A stretch of 64,000 nt of DNA from Diplonema japonicum (Eukaryota > Euglenozoa > Diplonemea > Diplonemida > Diplonemidae): contig OZ025714.1 of NCBI GenBank assembly GCA_964019335.1, positions 1-64,000 of the forward strand, read 5' to 3'. Made by a program: the position numbers and the translations under genes. The notes under the pieces are model-generated. The model was not told where the DNA came from and ran no database searches. It saw nothing but the letters and a program-made list of their open reading frames with translations. Below, one piece after another: positions 63,696 through 64,000 of the stretch (positions within the stretch are counted from its first letter, which is position 1; each line of letters opens with the position of its first letter).

Positions 63696-64000
63696 ACTTT
63701 CTTGTGTGTTGCCATCAGTTGCTTCAACACCTTCACACCCCTGCCGCCTTTCTTTCCTCTTGCTTTCAACATTTTTCTTTCTCTTTCGCTGTCGTAGCAG
63801 ATTACTTACTTGTTTAGATGGAAATAGAAGAATATCTTTTGACTGTGCTACGAAAAAAACACAAAAAGGGGAGAGAATAGGTTGGTCAGTAAGAGGTGGC
63901 TAGTTAAGAAGAAGGAAAAAAAAAGAAAAGAAGAAGGGAAAGGGACAAAAAAAAAACCATGTTCTTTTGGAAAAAAAAAAGAAGAAAAGAGAAAAAATCT
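63696..64000. other. Pyrimidine/purine-tract region upstream of the last gene
   Basis: About 305 bp, rich in TTTCTT and GAAAAG tracts, no supportable gene. On the minus strand it lies directly upstream of the B-box gene and may hold its acceptor or a transcription start region. Confidence 0.4.

Overview
The window is nuclear DNA of a flagellated, mitochondrion-bearing protist. Evidence: spliceosomal introns; ciliary genes (tectonic, an EFHC/Rib72-type DM10 protein, coiled-coil, CAP-Gly, PDZ and EF-hand proteins); nuclear housekeeping genes (DIM1, PUS7, FNTA, an SR-type splicing factor) and an ADCK2-like ABC1 kinase. Essentially all genes from about 7 kb to 63.7 kb lie on the minus strand, usually 45-90 nt apart, and many start codons sit just after a pyrimidine tract ending in AG. 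That layout recalls polycistronic transcription with spliced-leader trans-splicing (Euglenozoa, dinoflagellates or perkinsids). The many 25-42 nt cis-introns with a GTATG (sometimes GTGTG) donor argue against a trypanosomatid. I cannot name the species; a diplonemid- or euglenid-like lineage is one guess, perkinsids another.

Layout. 1-7 kb is a gene-poor graveyard: two 5'-truncated tails of reverse-transcriptase-type ORFs, an intact AlkB-like dioxygenase ORF, a broken copy of a large repeat-family gene, a 26-bp minisatellite and long A/T and purine tracts. 7-24 kb (minus): Patched/RND-like membrane protein, histidine acid phosphatase, double YbjQ-fold protein, DsbA-like thioredoxin-fold protein, coiled-coil/PDZ protein, two unknown proteins, EFHC-like protein, FAM210/DUF1279 protein, phosphate transporter and a coiled-coil protein. 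24-28.5 kb: one large gene with about six LamG-like modules, a discoidin-like module and EF-hands. 29-42 kb: two small unknown proteins, thiolase-like protein TLP1, an unknown, a two-TM protein, DIM1, two unknown or low-complexity proteins, PUS7 and the protein farnesyltransferase alpha subunit. 42-55 kb: CAP-Gly coiled-coil protein, type II glycosyltransferase, a micro-ORF, an EF-hand/PDZ fusion, an RRM-RD-CCHC splicing factor, tectonic, and two near-identical FkbM-type methyltransferases. 55-56.7 kb is a foldback-like transposon remnant. 57.2-63.7 kb holds an ADCK2-like kinase and a B-box/transmembrane protein, separated by a 1.76-kb insertion flanked by a roughly 210-bp direct repeat.

Most genes here become readable only when short introns are removed. 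I joined exons by hand from donor/acceptor pairs that restore frame and family homology. Several introns are multiples of three without stops, so a continuous reading frame can hide them. Coordinates of joined genes are good to a few bases; 3' ends are least certain where noted.
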